64,000 bases of DNA from Candidatus Omnitrophota bacterium (GCA_014728045.1 WJMH01000012.1:127239-191238), one strand, 5' to 3'; shown: positions 9,173 to 19,181, counted from the first letter of the stretch. Notes: generated from the letters alone by a model not told the origin. Translations and numbers: made by a program.

Positions 9173-10462
9173 ATGCACAAAGGACTTATATACGATACCA
9201 GATACCTGGAGGGGAGTGTTTCCGAGGAGGATATCCAGGATCTCTTTCCCGAGATCGAGAAAGCGCATTCCCAGATTACCCGGGGTACCGGCGAAGGAAG
9301 CGATTATCTCGGATGGCTTGACCTGCCCGGCAGGATAACAGACGATATGACTGGAGAGCTTCTGGATACGGCTTCCGCTCTGCGTGAGAAGTCTGATGTA
9401 ATGGTCATAGTCGGTATTGGCGGGTCTTACCTCGGCTCCCGGGCTGCGATTGAGTGCCTTTGCCCTCCGGAGGAGAAGAAAAGGATATTGTTCGCCGGTT
9501 ACAACATGTCCTGCAGCGAGCTTAAGTCACTCGCGCAGCAGCTTGAGGATAAGGATTTCAGTGTGAACGTGATATCCAAATCCGGGACCACGACCGAAAC
9601 GGCGGTGACTTTCAGGATACTTCAGGACCTTTTGAAAAAGAAGTACGGCCCCGGCGATATTTCCGAAAGGATCATAGCCACAACCGATAAGGAAAAAGGT
9701 GCCCTCATGACCCTGGCCCGGAAGAACGGTTATAAAACCTTCGTGATACCGGACGATGTGGGCGGGAGGTTCTCTGTCCTCACGCCGGTCGGGCTTTTCC
9801 CGATGGCGTGCGCGGGTATCGACATAAAAGAACTTATTGAGGGGGCGAGATACCAGCAGAAAGCTTCATCAGAGTGCGATATCGTTTCCAACCAGAGCTA
9901 CAGGTACGCGGCGGTACGCAACTGTCTTTACCGCAAAGGTAAAAGGATAGAGATACTCGCTAATTTCAACAGCAGGCTCCATTACGTGAACGAATGGTGG
10001 CGCCAGCTTTTCGGTGAGAGCGAAGGCAAACAGGGTAAGGGTATTTTTCCTTCATCATGCGACTTTTCGACCGATCTTCATTCCATGGGACAGCTTATAC
10101 AGCAGGGTGAAAGGAACCTTTTCGAAACGTTCCTTATCTTCGAGAAGGAGTCCTCCGGTTGCAAAGTTCCCAGGACGGATGAGGATCTGGATAAACTGAA
10201 CTATCTGGCGGGGATGGAGCTCAGCCATATTAACAGAAAAGCCTATGAGGCGACGAGCCAGGCCCACTTCGAGGGAGGAGTGCCCAATTCAACGGTCTTT
10301 CTGCCCGAGAACACCGCGCACAGCCTCGGCCAGCTTTTCTATTTCTTCGAAAAAGCCGTAGCCGTATCCGCTTATTTGGCCGGGGTTAATCCTTTCGACC
10401 AGCCCGGTGTGGAGGCCTACAAGAAGAAAATGTTCAAACTCCTGGGTAAACCCGGCGCCTAG
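9173..10462 (+). CDS. pgi: Glucose-6-phosphate isomerase
   Basis: A 429-residue enzyme interconverting glucose 6-phosphate and fructose 6-phosphate. Visible are VGIGGSYLGSRAAIE (sugar-phosphate loop), SKSGTTTETAVTFRIL (SIS signature), and the C-terminal NPFDQPGVEAYK with the catalytic-region lysine. The length is that of the short bacterial/Thermotoga-like PGI rather than the 550-residue enterobacterial form. AGGGGGAG precedes ATG 9173. It follows the deacetylase gene by 11 bases and is followed by a transporter gene after only 3 bases, so the three genes look like one unit. Confidence 0.94.
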   Translation: MHKGLIYDTRYLEGSVSEEDIQDLFPEIEKAHSQITRGTGEGSDYLGWLDLPGRITDDMTGELLDTASALREKSDVMVIVGIGGSYLGSRAAIECLCPPEEKKRILFAGYNMSCSELKSLAQQLEDKDFSVNVISKSGTTTETAVTFRILQDLLKKKYGPGDISERIIATTDKEKGALMTLARKNGYKTFVIPDDVGGRFSVLTPVGLFPMACAGIDIKELIEGARYQQKASSECDIVSNQSYRYAAVRNCLYRKGKRIEILANFNSRLHYVNEWWRQLFGESEGKQGKGIFPSSCDFSTDLHSMGQLIQQGERNLFETFLIFEKESSGCKVPRTDEDLDKLNYLAGMELSHINRKAYEATSQAHFEGGVPNSTVFLPENTAHSLGQLFYFFEKAVAVSAYLAGVNPFDQPGVEAYKKKMFKLLGKPGA

Positions 10463-10465
10463 ATC

Positions 10466-11422
10466 ATGGAAATAGAATTCACTTTTATAAGCATATCCGT
10501 GGCCATACTGAAACTGTTCATGATAATGGTCGCTGGATTCTTGCTCTATTATTTCAAACTGATAGATGATAAGTTCACCGACATGCTGAGCCTGCTTCTT
10601 GTCAGGCTCGTTTTTCCCGCGCTTATAATATCTAAAACCGTCTTTCATTTCAGTTTCGCTGAATATTCTTACTGGTGGTTCCTGCCGTTGTGCGGTATTA
10701 TCTTCTCGCTCGGGGGCATGGCTATGGGAGGTGCGGTGCACAGGCTGATGCGGCTTGACGCGCCTGTAAAGGAATTCATGTCAAGCTGCGGGTTCCAGAA
10801 CTGCGGATATCTTCCTATGAACCTCATACTTTTCGCGTTCGCCGGGGCGGTGGCCGACAGGCTTCTTGTTTATATGTTCCTTTTTACCTTGGGGTTCAAC
10901 CTTATTATGTGGTCGCTTGTTCCGCTTTTTCTTTCCGACAGGTTGAAAAGCGGGTTCCATCTCAAGGTATTCCTCAACCCACCGGTCGTGGCGATAGCGT
11001 TCTCTCTTGTTTGGGTAAGCCTCTTCGGAAAAGAGAGCCTGCCCCCGATTGTGGCCGATCCGCTGAAACAGCTCGGACAGGCGGCCTTTCCGCTTGCGAT
11101 GCTGACCCTCGGCGCTTATCTTTCAAGGTACCGCGCGTTCCATCCCGAAAGGAAGTTATCCCTGGTAGCCTGTACCGTGACAAAACTGGTATTATTCCCG
11201 CTTTTGGTACTTGGGATACTTCTTATGGTTCCCCTGAGCCATGATTACATGTTTTTCCTCTTTCTGCAGGCCGCGATGCCCACAGCTGTATCCCTAGTGG
11301 TTATAGGTAGTTACACAAACGCCGACAATAAATTCCTTAGCAGCAGCATATTTTACACCCATCTGGTTGCGATCTTCAGTATACCTCTCTGGCTGGCGAT
11401 ATTCAGTTTTTTTACAGGATAA
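10466..11422 (+). CDS. AEC family transporter (auxin efflux carrier-like permease)
   Basis: A 318-residue membrane protein with about ten hydrophobic segments in two repeats. Helix 1 begins ILKLFMIMVAGFLLYY, and FGFxNCGYLPM-like text (here SCGFQNCGYLPMNLIL) in the middle is the conserved crossover region of the family. QAAMPTAVSLVV in the second repeat is also typical. Members export or import small carboxylates such as malate or malonate, or other organic anions. The substrate here is unknown. The ATG lies 3 bases after the pgi stop, so the gene is probably translated from the same message. An ATCCCCGGGGAT palindrome follows the stop but lacks a T-run. Confidence 0.85.
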   Translation: MEIEFTFISISVAILKLFMIMVAGFLLYYFKLIDDKFTDMLSLLLVRLVFPALIISKTVFHFSFAEYSYWWFLPLCGIIFSLGGMAMGGAVHRLMRLDAPVKEFMSSCGFQNCGYLPMNLILFAFAGAVADRLLVYMFLFTLGFNLIMWSLVPLFLSDRLKSGFHLKVFLNPPVVAIAFSLVWVSLFGKESLPPIVADPLKQLGQAAFPLAMLTLGAYLSRYRAFHPERKLSLVACTVTKLVLFPLLVLGILLMVPLSHDYMFFLFLQAAMPTAVSLVVIGSYTNADNKFLSSSIFYTHLVAIFSIPLWLAIFSFFTG

Positions 11423-11494
11423 ATCCCCGGGGATAAATGCTTGTTCCTGACGTTTGACTTATCACGGATAATAGGGTATTTTAGTTAAATCGGA

Positions 11495-11503
11495 TGATAT
11501 AAT
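11495..11503 (+). promoter_or_regulatory. Extended -10 promoter element
   Basis: TGATATAAT is a perfect TATAAT with the extended TGn element. No good -35 box lies at the usual spacing, which is acceptable for extended -10 promoters. It would start a transcript about 20 bases before the ATG of the small membrane protein and could drive the Lon-like protease and antiporter genes behind it. Confidence 0.5.
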
Positions 11504-11531
11504 ATATATATATTTTAAGGAGGTACATAAT

Positions 11532-11717
11532 ATGGCTTTGGGTATAATATTAATAATATGCGGGATACTGATTGCCTTGTATCCGCCCTTATTGTCACTG
11601 GTAGTGGCCGTTCTTCTTATTTTCTCGGGTATTGTTGTAACGATCATGGCTTACAGGTACAAGAAAATGGCGCGCCAGTTCGACGATCCGTTCCTGGATT
11701 TTTTCATGAAAATATAA
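11532..11717 (+). CDS. Small two-helix membrane protein, DUF3096-like
   Basis: A 61-residue protein with two adjacent hydrophobic segments (residues ~2-23 and ~24-44) and a short charged C-terminal tail (YRYKKMARQFDDP). The hairpin pattern, with a proline between the helices, resembles DUF3096 proteins, a family of unknown function. A strong GGAGGT ribosome site precedes ATG 11532. It lies 13 bases before the Lon-like protease gene, so the two are likely co-expressed. A second protein with the same architecture occurs at 29778. The family assignment is by eye and only moderately secure. Confidence 0.6.
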   Translation: MALGIILIICGILIALYPPLLSLVVAVLLIFSGIVVTIMAYRYKKMARQFDDPFLDFFMKI

Positions 11718-11730
11718 AAGGAGCATTATA

Positions 11731-14151
11731 ATGAGAGAGTTAAAGGCGAACGATCTCAGGCATGAATGCGATTCTTCAATATTTCCCTTTAAAACGACCG
11801 AAGATTACGAGTTCGAACATGAACCGGTGCACCAGGAAAGAGGCGTGAACGCAATAGATTTCGGGCTTAACGTCAAATCGAACGGGTTCAATATATTCGT
11901 CTGCGGGGCGACCGGCACCGGAAGGAACACACAGGTTAACAAACTCGTCAATGAGATAGCCGCTAGGCAGAAGAGCCCGGATGACTGGCTGTATGTCTAT
12001 AACTTCAGTCGCCAGGATGAGCCTGTTGCGATAAGCCTGCCCGCGGGCAGGGGCATAATGTTCAAGAAGGACATGGAAGAGCTCATAGACGAGCTCAAGG
12101 TCGAGATCCCCAAAGCCTTTGAAAGCGAGGACTACGAAACGCGCAAGCATGAGCTGTTAAAAGAATATAAGACCATGAGGGATTCCACCCTGGAAAAGGT
12201 CGAAGAAGAAGCGTACGAGCAGGGCTTCATGCTCAAGCAGTCGGCTACCGGGGTCATACTGGTGCCCCGAAGCGGCGAACAGCCGATGACGGCGGATGAG
12301 TATAACGATCTTTCGGACGAAGAGAAAGAAGAGATAGACGGGGAAAAGCACGAGCTCCACATAAAGATCGAAAAGGTCTTAAGCGAAGTGAGGGCGATGG
12401 AGAAAGCGGCTAAAAATAAAATAAAAGAGCTGGAAAAAGAGGTCGTGCTTTTTTCTGTCAAACACATTATTGACGAGCTGCGCTTCAAGTATAGGGAATT
12501 CGAGGATGTAGTGCAGTATCTTAACCTGGTCCAGGAAGACATAGTCGATAATCTTGAACTTTTCAAGGAAGAGGAGGAAGACTCCCAGAACGTCCTTTTC
12601 GGGGTCAAGACCCCTTCCAAGAAAACCTCTTTGAACAAATACAAGGTCAACCTCCTGGTCGACCACAGGCATTCTAAGGGTGCTCCGGTAATCAGGGAAC
12701 CCAACCCGACATATTATAATCTTGTGGGGAGGATCGAGTACGTCTCTCACTTCGGTTCCATGTCCACCGATTTCACCATGATCAGCGCCGGGGCTCTTCA
12801 TAAGGCCAACGGGGGGTACCTCATACTGCAGGCTATGGACGTTCTTACCAGTTTCATGGCATGGGACGTGCTCAAAAGGGTCATACGTAACCAGGAGATA
12901 AAAGTAGAGGACATAAACGAACAGTTCAGGCTTATTACCACTACCAGCCTGAAGCCCAATCCCATCCCATCAAATATAAAGATCATCATGATAGGCCCGC
13001 CGTGGCTTTATCAGGTGCTTTACAAGTTCGATGAGGATTTCCGCAAGATGTTCAAGATAAAGGCGGATTTCGACATCGAGATGGACCGTGTCGATGACAT
13101 GATAAATAAGTATGCCTCCTTCATCAAGGTTCGCTGTGAAGAGGAAGGTCTCAGGCATTTCGACAGGAAGGCCGTGGCAAAGATAGTCGAGTACGGTTCG
13201 CGCCTTACCCAGGACCAGGAAAAGCTCAGCGCCCGGTTCATGTACATCGCCGATCTTTTGAGAGAAGCCGATTACTGGGCGGGCAGGGATAACAAGGAGT
13301 ATGTCGACAGGCCCCATGTTGAAAAGGCGATCCATGAGAAGATATACCGTTCGAACATGATAGAGGAGAAGATCATTGAACTTATCGACAGGAACATAAT
13401 CATGATCGACGCCGAAGGCGCGGAGGTGGGGCAGGTCAACGGTCTTGCCGTACTGGATATAGGCGAATACATGTTCGGTAAACCCACGCGTATCACCGCC
13501 AAGACGTTCATGGGTATAAAAGGTGTCGTGGATATCGAACGGCAGGTCAAGATGGGCGGAAATATCCATTCCAAAGGCGTCATGATACTCAATGGGTATT
13601 TCGGGGAGAAGTTCGCTCAGGATAATCCCCTTACCCTGAGCGCGAGCATATGTTTTGAGCAGTCCTATTCGGGGGTCGAAGGAGATTCGGCATCCAGCAC
13701 CGAAGCTTATTGCCTGCTTTCATCGCTTTCGGGGGTCCCTATCAAGCAGTCAATAGCCGTCACCGGGTCTATGAACCAGCATGGCATGGTGCAACCGATA
13801 GGCGGGGTTAACGAGAAGATAGAAGGTTTTTACCATACCTGTAAGATAAAGGGCCTTACCGGCGATCAGGGAGTTATGATCCCCGGGTCGAACGTGAAAC
13901 ACCTTATGCTCAAGGAAGAGGTCATAGAAGCGGTGAAAAAAGGAAAGTTCCATATCTGGGCAGTTTCCACAATAGACGAGGGCATTGAGATCCTCACCGG
14001 CAAGAAAGCGGGCAAAAAGAACAGAAAAGGCGCGTATCCCAAGGGGTCTATAAATTACCTCGTGGATAAGAAGCTCAAGGAATACTCCAAGAAATTCTCC
14101 AAGTTAGCCGAGAAGAGAAAACGCGCCAAAACGGGTCGGAAAGGCAGCTAG
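11731..14151 (+). CDS. Lon-family ATP-dependent protease of the AAA_32 type
   Basis: An 806-residue protein. An AAA domain comes first (P-loop GATGTGR at 59-65), interrupted by a long helical insert (residues ~100-260), and a Lon-type S16 protease domain lies at about 570-770. The proteolytic dyad is clear: S653 in GDSAS and K696 in NEKIEGF, 43 residues apart, the same spacing as in E. coli Lon. The substrate-recognition N domain of classical Lon is absent. The P-loop has Arg instead of Lys, which is usual in this family as I know it. GSMNQHGMVQPIGGVNEKI is the diagnostic S16 string. It is cytoplasmic, probably in protein quality control. Genes for a small membrane protein and an antiporter flank it. 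Confidence 0.92.
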   Translation: MRELKANDLRHECDSSIFPFKTTEDYEFEHEPVHQERGVNAIDFGLNVKSNGFNIFVCGATGTGRNTQVNKLVNEIAARQKSPDDWLYVYNFSRQDEPVAISLPAGRGIMFKKDMEELIDELKVEIPKAFESEDYETRKHELLKEYKTMRDSTLEKVEEEAYEQGFMLKQSATGVILVPRSGEQPMTADEYNDLSDEEKEEIDGEKHELHIKIEKVLSEVRAMEKAAKNKIKELEKEVVLFSVKHIIDELRFKYREFEDVVQYLNLVQEDIVDNLELFKEEEEDSQNVLFGVKTPSKKTSLNKYKVNLLVDHRHSKGAPVIREPNPTYYNLVGRIEYVSHFGSMSTDFTMISAGALHKANGGYLILQAMDVLTSFMAWDVLKRVIRNQEIKVEDINEQFRLITTTSLKPNPIPSNIKIIMIGPPWLYQVLYKFDEDFRKMFKIKADFDIEMDRVDDMINKYASFIKVRCEEEGLRHFDRKAVAKIVEYGSRLTQDQEKLSARFMYIADLLREADYWAGRDNKEYVDRPHVEKAIHEKIYRSNMIEEKIIELIDRNIIMIDAEGAEVGQVNGLAVLDIGEYMFGKPTRITAKTFMGIKGVVDIERQVKMGGNIHSKGVMILNGYFGEKFAQDNPLTLSASICFEQSYSGVEGDSASSTEAYCLLSSLSGVPIKQSIAVTGSMNQHGMVQPIGGVNEKIEGFYHTCKIKGLTGDQGVMIPGSNVKHLMLKEEVIEAVKKGKFHIWAVSTIDEGIEILTGKKAGKKNRKGAYPKGSINYLVDKKLKEYSKKFSKLAEKRKRAKTGRKGS

Positions 14152-14159
14152 AGATCCAA

Positions 14160-15797
14160 ATGAATATATTGCTGGTAATAGGACTCGTCATCCTTCTGGG
14201 TATGCTGGGAGGTAAAATAATGAGCAAGCTGAACCTGCCCCAGGTCATGGGGTACATGATAATCGGCTTGCTCCTGGGCGAATCATTCCACGGTTTCTTG
14301 AGCGGTCCCATCATTGATTCCTTCAGGCCCATAATCAGCCTCGCACTGGGCATAATCGGCTTTATGATAGGTTCGGAGATAATCTTCGACCGGTTCAAGA
14401 GATACAGCCGTTCGATATACACCATCCTTTTTGTCGAGGCACTCCTCACCTTTTTCCTTGTAGCCGGCGGGGTCACACTCCTGACCGGTAAACTGTACGT
14501 GGGGCTGATACTCGGGGCTCTGGCTTCGGCGACGGCTCCGGCGGCGACCTACAGCGTTCTAGGCGAATATAAGGCCAGGGGGCCTGTGACAACGACCACC
14601 CTGTCGATCGTGGCGCTCGATGACGCGCTGGCCCTCCTTATCTACGGTTTTGCGAGCGTGTTCGCAAGGGCCATAATAGTACAGCAGCGCGCTTCGGTGC
14701 TTTTGACCCTTGCGGTTCCTATAATGCAGATAGCCGGCTCCATACTTATAGGATTAGTCTCCGGTTTCATATTGCACAAGGTAGCCTCAAAGATGAAGGC
14801 CAGGGAGCAGATGCTTCCCTCCACGCTGGGCACCATAATCCTTGTAGTGGGGCTCTCCATATATTTCAAGGTCGATCCCATACTCGCTTCGATGGTACTG
14901 GGCACGGTTGCATCGAACCTGCAGTCGGCGGAGAACAGGGAGATGTTCGAGCAGATAAAACGATTCAGCCCGCCTATTTTCATACTTTTCTTCGTTATAG
15001 TCGGCGCGCGCCTTGATGCCAAGATACTTACCAAGGGCGGGGTTCCGGCGATCGCGGTGGCGTATATAGTCGCGCGGAGCATAGGCAAGGTGGCCGGCGC
15101 TTATATAGGGGGTAAGATCTCCAAGGCCAGGGAAACTGTGACCAAATATCTCGGTTTCTGTCTTTTTGACCAGGCGGGAGTGGCCGTCGGTCTTGCCCTT
15201 GCGACATACCATACCTTCAGCATGCTGGGCGGGGAGGCCCGCATAGCCGGTCTTATGATAGTCAATATAATCACGGCGACGACCTTTTTGCTGCAGATGG
15301 TCTCGCCGCCGATGATAAAGCTGGGCATAAAAAAAGCCGATGAGATCAACAGGAACGTGACCGAGGAGGATATAGTCGAATCCCACAAGGTCAAGGATGT
15401 GATGGAGGAGGACTTCTTTGTTATCAGGGAGAACAATAACCTCCACCAGATCATTGATATAATGAAGAAGACCGACGCGTTCAATTTTCCCGTTGTAAAG
15501 ATGAACGGCGATTTTCTGGGTGTTATTTCACTGGGGGATCTGCGCGATACGTTCAACGAGGAACAGATGGACGAACTCATACTCGCCGGAGACATAGTCC
15601 GTGAAACTGATACCGTCGCGTACGCTGACCAGGAGCTTAAGGATGTGATAAAGGTCTTCAGGGCGAAGAACATTGATTATATCCCCGTTCTGGCTGACAG
15701 CACGAAAAACCAGTTCGTCGGCCAGCTTGAATACCGCAGGCTGATGGATCATATAACCAAGGAAGTGATATTCAGACAAAAAGAACTGGAAACCTGA
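14160..15797 (+). CDS. CPA2-type cation/proton antiporter with two CBS domains
   Basis: A 545-residue protein. Residues ~1-385 form a Kef/Nha-like membrane domain of about 12 hydrophobic segments, starting NILLVIGLVILLGMLGGKIMS and including LPQVMGYMIIGLLLGE. ALASATAPAATYSVL and the ALDDALALLIYG helix place acidic residues in the membrane as in proton exchangers. Residues ~405-540 contain a CBS pair (KVKDVMEEDFFVI..., then a second copy ending IPVL...QFVGQLEYR), which usually senses adenine nucleotides. There is no TrkA-N domain, unlike KefB/KefC. It probably regulates pH, Na or K. It starts 8 bases after the Lon-like gene. Confidence 0.88.
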   Translation: MNILLVIGLVILLGMLGGKIMSKLNLPQVMGYMIIGLLLGESFHGFLSGPIIDSFRPIISLALGIIGFMIGSEIIFDRFKRYSRSIYTILFVEALLTFFLVAGGVTLLTGKLYVGLILGALASATAPAATYSVLGEYKARGPVTTTTLSIVALDDALALLIYGFASVFARAIIVQQRASVLLTLAVPIMQIAGSILIGLVSGFILHKVASKMKAREQMLPSTLGTIILVVGLSIYFKVDPILASMVLGTVASNLQSAENREMFEQIKRFSPPIFILFFVIVGARLDAKILTKGGVPAIAVAYIVARSIGKVAGAYIGGKISKARETVTKYLGFCLFDQAGVAVGLALATYHTFSMLGGEARIAGLMIVNIITATTFLLQMVSPPMIKLGIKKADEINRNVTEEDIVESHKVKDVMEEDFFVIRENNNLHQIIDIMKKTDAFNFPVVKMNGDFLGVISLGDLRDTFNEEQMDELILAGDIVRETDTVAYADQELKDVIKVFRAKNIDYIPVLADSTKNQFVGQLEYRRLMDHITKEVIFRQKELET

Positions 15798-15828
15798 GTC
15801 GATTATTAACTGAAGGGAAGGTGTGGGC

Positions 15829-16443
15829 ATGAAGAAGATCTTAGTTGTGTTTGCGGTGATAACGGCGTTATCGCTGGCACTGACGTCCGTCGGCCAGTCA
15901 CGTACGGTAATAAAAAATCTTTATACCGAGCTGGAGGGCGTTCGGGACATCAGGATCTACGTAGCCGATGTCAAGGATTCCTCCGGAGGTCAGATGAAAG
16001 GGATGCTAGAGGATACCAAAAAAGCCATAGAGAGTGAATTCGACACGAGACTGTCGCTTGACTTTAAGATCGTCGACAGCAGGAGTAAGGCCGATTTCAT
16101 CATCATGGTCGATGTTGAGGAGCGCATATGGCTAGATCATGACCCTTTAGATTCCGACAAGGGGATAGGGACGCCCGCGACGGTCGCCGATATGCTTCTT
16201 GACGAGGACTACGCCAGGATGCAGGCGGATGTTGTAATACAAAAGGGGCCCAATGCCAGCAGGGATGTCAAAAAAGCCCTTAGGGACCTGCGCATACGGG
16301 GCGACGTGGTCTGGGAGAGAGAGCTCAAAGCCACCGTTACAGAGGGGGATATGCCCGAAGAGGCAAGCAAACCGCTTATCGAGAAGCGCCTTGCCCATAT
16401 GATAATGATAAAGGTCTTCGGGAAAAAAGCGAAGATAAGATAA
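15829..16443 (+). CDS. Exported protein of unknown function
   Basis: A 204-residue protein that I do not recognise. The N-terminus (MKKILVVF, then a hydrophobic run to TSVGQS) is a good Sec signal peptide with probable cleavage near residue 23. The mature part alternates beta-like strands and acidic helices (RDIRIYVADVKD, FKIVDSRSKADFIIMVDVEE) and resembles a compact periplasmic fold. There is no lipobox and no membrane segment later. I chose ATG 15829, with AAGGTG upstream, over the GTG at 15823. It is the last gene before a strong terminator and may share a message with the antiporter 31 bases upstream. Confidence 0.65.
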   Translation: MKKILVVFAVITALSLALTSVGQSRTVIKNLYTELEGVRDIRIYVADVKDSSGGQMKGMLEDTKKAIESEFDTRLSLDFKIVDSRSKADFIIMVDVEERIWLDHDPLDSDKGIGTPATVADMLLDEDYARMQADVVIQKGPNASRDVKKALRDLRIRGDVVWERELKATVTEGDMPEEASKPLIEKRLAHMIMIKVFGKKAKIR

Positions 16444-16457
16444 ACCCCAGTTCGGAG

Positions 16458-16492
16458 AAAGATGGAAAAGCCTTGACTTTTCCATCTTTTTT
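16458..16492 (+). terminator. Strong rho-independent terminator
   Basis: AAAGATGGAAAAG at 16458-16470 and CTTTTCCATCTTT at 16477-16489 form a perfect 13-bp stem with a six-base loop (CCTTGA), followed by TTTTG. It closes the transcript of the antiporter and exported-protein genes. Confidence 0.9.
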
Positions 16493-16501
16493 GTTTAATA
16501 T
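16473..16501 (+). promoter_or_regulatory. Possible clpB promoter overlapping the terminator
   Basis: TTGACT at 16473-16478 lies in the terminator loop and right arm. A 17-base spacer leads to TAATAT at 16496-16501. The -35 is five of six and the -10 four of six. No HrcA/CIRCE element (TTAGCACTC-type) is present. A heat-shock sigma factor with different boxes cannot be excluded. Confidence 0.35.
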
Positions 16502-16506
16502 ATAGA

Positions 16507-16524
16507 TAGATATAAATATATCTA
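16507..16524 (+). promoter_or_regulatory. Perfect palindrome upstream of clpB
   Basis: TAGATATA (16507-16514) and TATATCTA (16517-16524) are perfect inverted repeats separated by AA. The site covers the predicted transcription start of clpB, which suits a repressor operator. The ArsR-type regulator encoded two genes downstream is a possible binder. A second, weaker dyad, AAGAAG-AG-CTTCTT, lies at 16533-16546. Confidence 0.4.
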
Positions 16525-16574
16525 TTTGATTTAAGAAGAGCTTCTTTACGCTAAATTAAGGAGGTTGAAAATAT

Positions 16575-19169
16575 ATGAGGTCCGATAGATTCACCGTTAA
16601 AACACAGGAGGCTTTACGCAACGCTGTCAACGAGGCCGTTGAACGCGGCCACCAGGAAGTTGACGTGGAGCACCTGCTTTACGCCCTTCTGGAAGATGAA
16701 GCCGGGAGCTGTTCAGTGATAATAAAAAAGATAGGAGCCGATCCCCACCGGATCCGGCAGATACTCGGTGAAGAGCTCGCCAAGAGGTCGAAGGTTAGCG
16801 GTGGAGGCGCCCAGCCCTATCTTTCCAATCGGTTGAACAGCGTGCTGTCCGTTGCCGAATCCGAAGCCAAGAAGCTCAAGGACGATTTTATCAGCGTTGA
16901 ACATCTGCTTCTGGCCATGTCCGAAGAAAAAGGCACCGTTTCATCTGACATCTTAACAGGTGAAAAGGTAACAAAGAGTAATATCCTCGGCGCTTTAAAG
17001 GAGCTCAGGGGCGGACAGAGGGTTACCGACGAGAACCCCGAGGGTAAGTTCCAGCCGCTCGAAAAATACGGCCGGGACCTGGTGGAACTGGCCCAGATGG
17101 GCAAGCTTGACCCGGTCATAGGCCGGGACGAGGAGATACGCCGGCTTATACACGTTCTTTCGCGCAGGACCAAGAATAATCCCGTTCTTATAGGGGATCC
17201 CGGTACAGGTAAGACGGCCGTTGTCGAAGGGCTTGCGCAGCGGATAGCATCAGGGGATGTGCCGAACAGGCTCAAGAACAAAAGGGTGATAGCCCTGGAC
17301 TTGGGATCACTTATCGCCGGGGCTAAATACCGGGGTGAATTCGAGGACAGGCTGAAAGCTGTTCTTAAGGAGATAAAGGAAAGGGAAGGGGAGATAATAC
17401 TTTTCATAGACGAACTACACACCCTCGTGGGCGCGGGGGGCGCCGAAGGCGCGGTGGACGCCTCCAACATGTTAAAGCCGGCTCTTGCCAGAGGTGAACT
17501 TCGCTGTATAGGTGCGACAACGCTTGATGAATACCGCAAATACGTGGAAAAGGACAAAGCTCTTGAAAGAAGGTTCCAGCAGATCTTCATAGGGGAGCCG
17601 TCTGTGGAAAATACGATAGCCATCCTTCGAGGTCTCAAGGAGAAATACGAGGTCCACCACGGGGTGATGATATCAGATTCGGCGATAATAGCCGCAGCGA
17701 TGATGTCTGACAGGTACATTTCAAACCGATTCCTCCCGGACAAGGCGATAGATCTCATAGACGAGGCCGCTTCCAAGCTGCGTATCGAGATAGACAGCGT
17801 TCCGACCGAGATCGACCAGGTGCAGCGCAGGATCATGCGTCTTGAGATAGAGCGCCAGGCGCTGAAAAAAGAGGACAAGACCGAGGCTGGCAAAAGCAAG
17901 ATAAAAGCCGTGGAAGAGGAGCTCAAAGAGCTGCGCAGCGAACTTGAGAAGATGAAGGACCACTGGGAGAAGGAGAAAGCCGCGATCGGCAGGATAAGGG
18001 ACATAAAAGAGAAGATCGACCGGGAAAAAATAGAAGAGACGAATGCTGAGAGGGAAGGTAATCTTGCCAAAGTTTCGGAGATAAGATACGGTTCGCTTGT
18101 CAAGCTGCAGAAAGAGCTTGACGAGAGAACGAAAACGCTCGCCGAGATACAGAAGGACAGGGTCATGCTCAAAGAGGAGGTCAACGACGAGGATATCGCC
18201 AAGATAGTCTCGCAGTGGACTGGTATACCCGTGAGCAAGCTGATGGAGTCTGAAATGGAGAAGCTCGTTCACATGGAGGACGTTCTTAAGACCCGTATCG
18301 TCGGGCAGGACGAGGCCGTGGAAAAGATAGCTAATACCGTCAGGCGCTCCAGGAGCGGGCTGGGTGATCCAAACAGGCCCATGGGGTCGCTGCTTTTCCT
18401 GGGGCCGACGGGAGTAGGCAAGACGCACATGGCCCGCACCCTGGCGTGGTTCCTTTTCAACGATCCCGAAGCCATGGTCAGGATCGATATGTCCGAGTAT
18501 ATGGAAAAACACGCGGTTTCCAGGCTGATCGGGGCGCCTCCCGGTTACGTGGGGTACGAAGAAGGAGGGCAGCTCACCGAGAGGATACGCAGGAGGCCCT
18601 ACAGCGTAGTACTGCTCGATGAAATAGAAAAAGCTCATCATGACGTTTTTAACATACTTCTTCAGATAATGGACGACGGGCGGCTGACCGACGGGCAGGG
18701 GCATGTGGTGGATTTCAAGAACACCATATTGATCATGACCTCCAACATAGGTAGTCAGTATTTTGTGGACAAGACCAGCGGTAAGGAGGATATCCGCAGA
18801 AAGGTCACCGAAGAGCTTAAGAAGAATTTCCGACCGGAGTTCCTGAACAGGCTTGACGAGACAGTTATCTTCAATCGCCTGAGCGAAGAGGATGTTCTCA
18901 AGATAGTTGAACTTGAACTCGGTGAGGTTAAAAAGCGGCTTGAGGCTAAGAACATAGAGCTGGTGGTCACTGGTCCAGCGCAAAAAGAACTGGCCTCTCT
19001 CGGGTATGATCCGGATTACGGGGCCCGGCCCCTGAAACGGCTGATACAGAAAGAGATCCAGGATAAACTCGCGATGGAACTGCTTAAAGGCCGGATCTCC
19101 GATGGTGATAAGGTGACGGTTGATTATGACAGCAAGGAAAAGAGCTTCGTTTTCAAAAATACAGGATAA
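16575..19169 (+). CDS. clpB: ClpB disaggregase
   Basis: An 864-residue AAA+ chaperone that, with DnaK and DnaJ, pulls proteins out of aggregates. In order: the double Clp_N repeat (1-145), AAA-1 with Walker A GDPGTGKT at 207-214 and the [20 protein letters not shown] segment, a long coiled-coil middle domain (residues ~405-525) that distinguishes ClpB from ClpA and ClpC, AAA-2 with GPTGVGKT at 610-617, and the small C-terminal domain. There is no zinc finger and no ClpP-binding IGF loop. AAGGAGG precedes ATG 16575. A J-domain gene follows after 12 bases. DnaK, GrpE and the full DnaJ are not in the window. Confidence 0.96.
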   Translation: MRSDRFTVKTQEALRNAVNEAVERGHQEVDVEHLLYALLEDEAGSCSVIIKKIGADPHRIRQILGEELAKRSKVSGGGAQPYLSNRLNSVLSVAESEAKKLKDDFISVEHLLLAMSEEKGTVSSDILTGEKVTKSNILGALKELRGGQRVTDENPEGKFQPLEKYGRDLVELAQMGKLDPVIGRDEEIRRLIHVLSRRTKNNPVLIGDPGTGKTAVVEGLAQRIASGDVPNRLKNKRVIALDLGSLIAGAKYRGEFEDRLKAVLKEIKEREGEIILFIDELHTLVGAGGAEGAVDASNMLKPALARGELRCIGATTLDEYRKYVEKDKALERRFQQIFIGEPSVENTIAILRGLKEKYEVHHGVMISDSAIIAAAMMSDRYISNRFLPDKAIDLIDEAASKLRIEIDSVPTEIDQVQRRIMRLEIERQALKKEDKTEAGKSKIKAVEEELKELRSELEKMKDHWEKEKAAIGRIRDIKEKIDREKIEETNAEREGNLAKVSEIRYGSLVKLQKELDERTKTLAEIQKDRVMLKEEVNDEDIAKIVSQWTGIPVSKLMESEMEKLVHMEDVLKTRIVGQDEAVEKIANTVRRSRSGLGDPNRPMGSLLFLGPTGVGKTHMARTLAWFLFNDPEAMVRIDMSEYMEKHAVSRLIGAPPGYVGYEEGGQLTERIRRRPYSVVLLDEIEKAHHDVFNILLQIMDDGRLTDGQGHVVDFKNTILIMTSNIGSQYFVDKTSGKEDIRRKVTEELKKNFRPEFLNRLDETVIFNRLSEEDVLKIVELELGEVKKRLEAKNIELVVTGPAQKELASLGYDPDYGARPLKRLIQKEIQDKLAMELLKGRISDGDKVTVDYDSKEKSFVFKNTG

Positions 19170-19181
19170 GAGGTGATATGA

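Noticed and set aside
11423-11434. ATCCCCGGGGAT palindrome after the AEC transporter gene as a terminator
   Set aside because: The hairpin has no loop space and no T-run follows, so it was not listed as a terminator.
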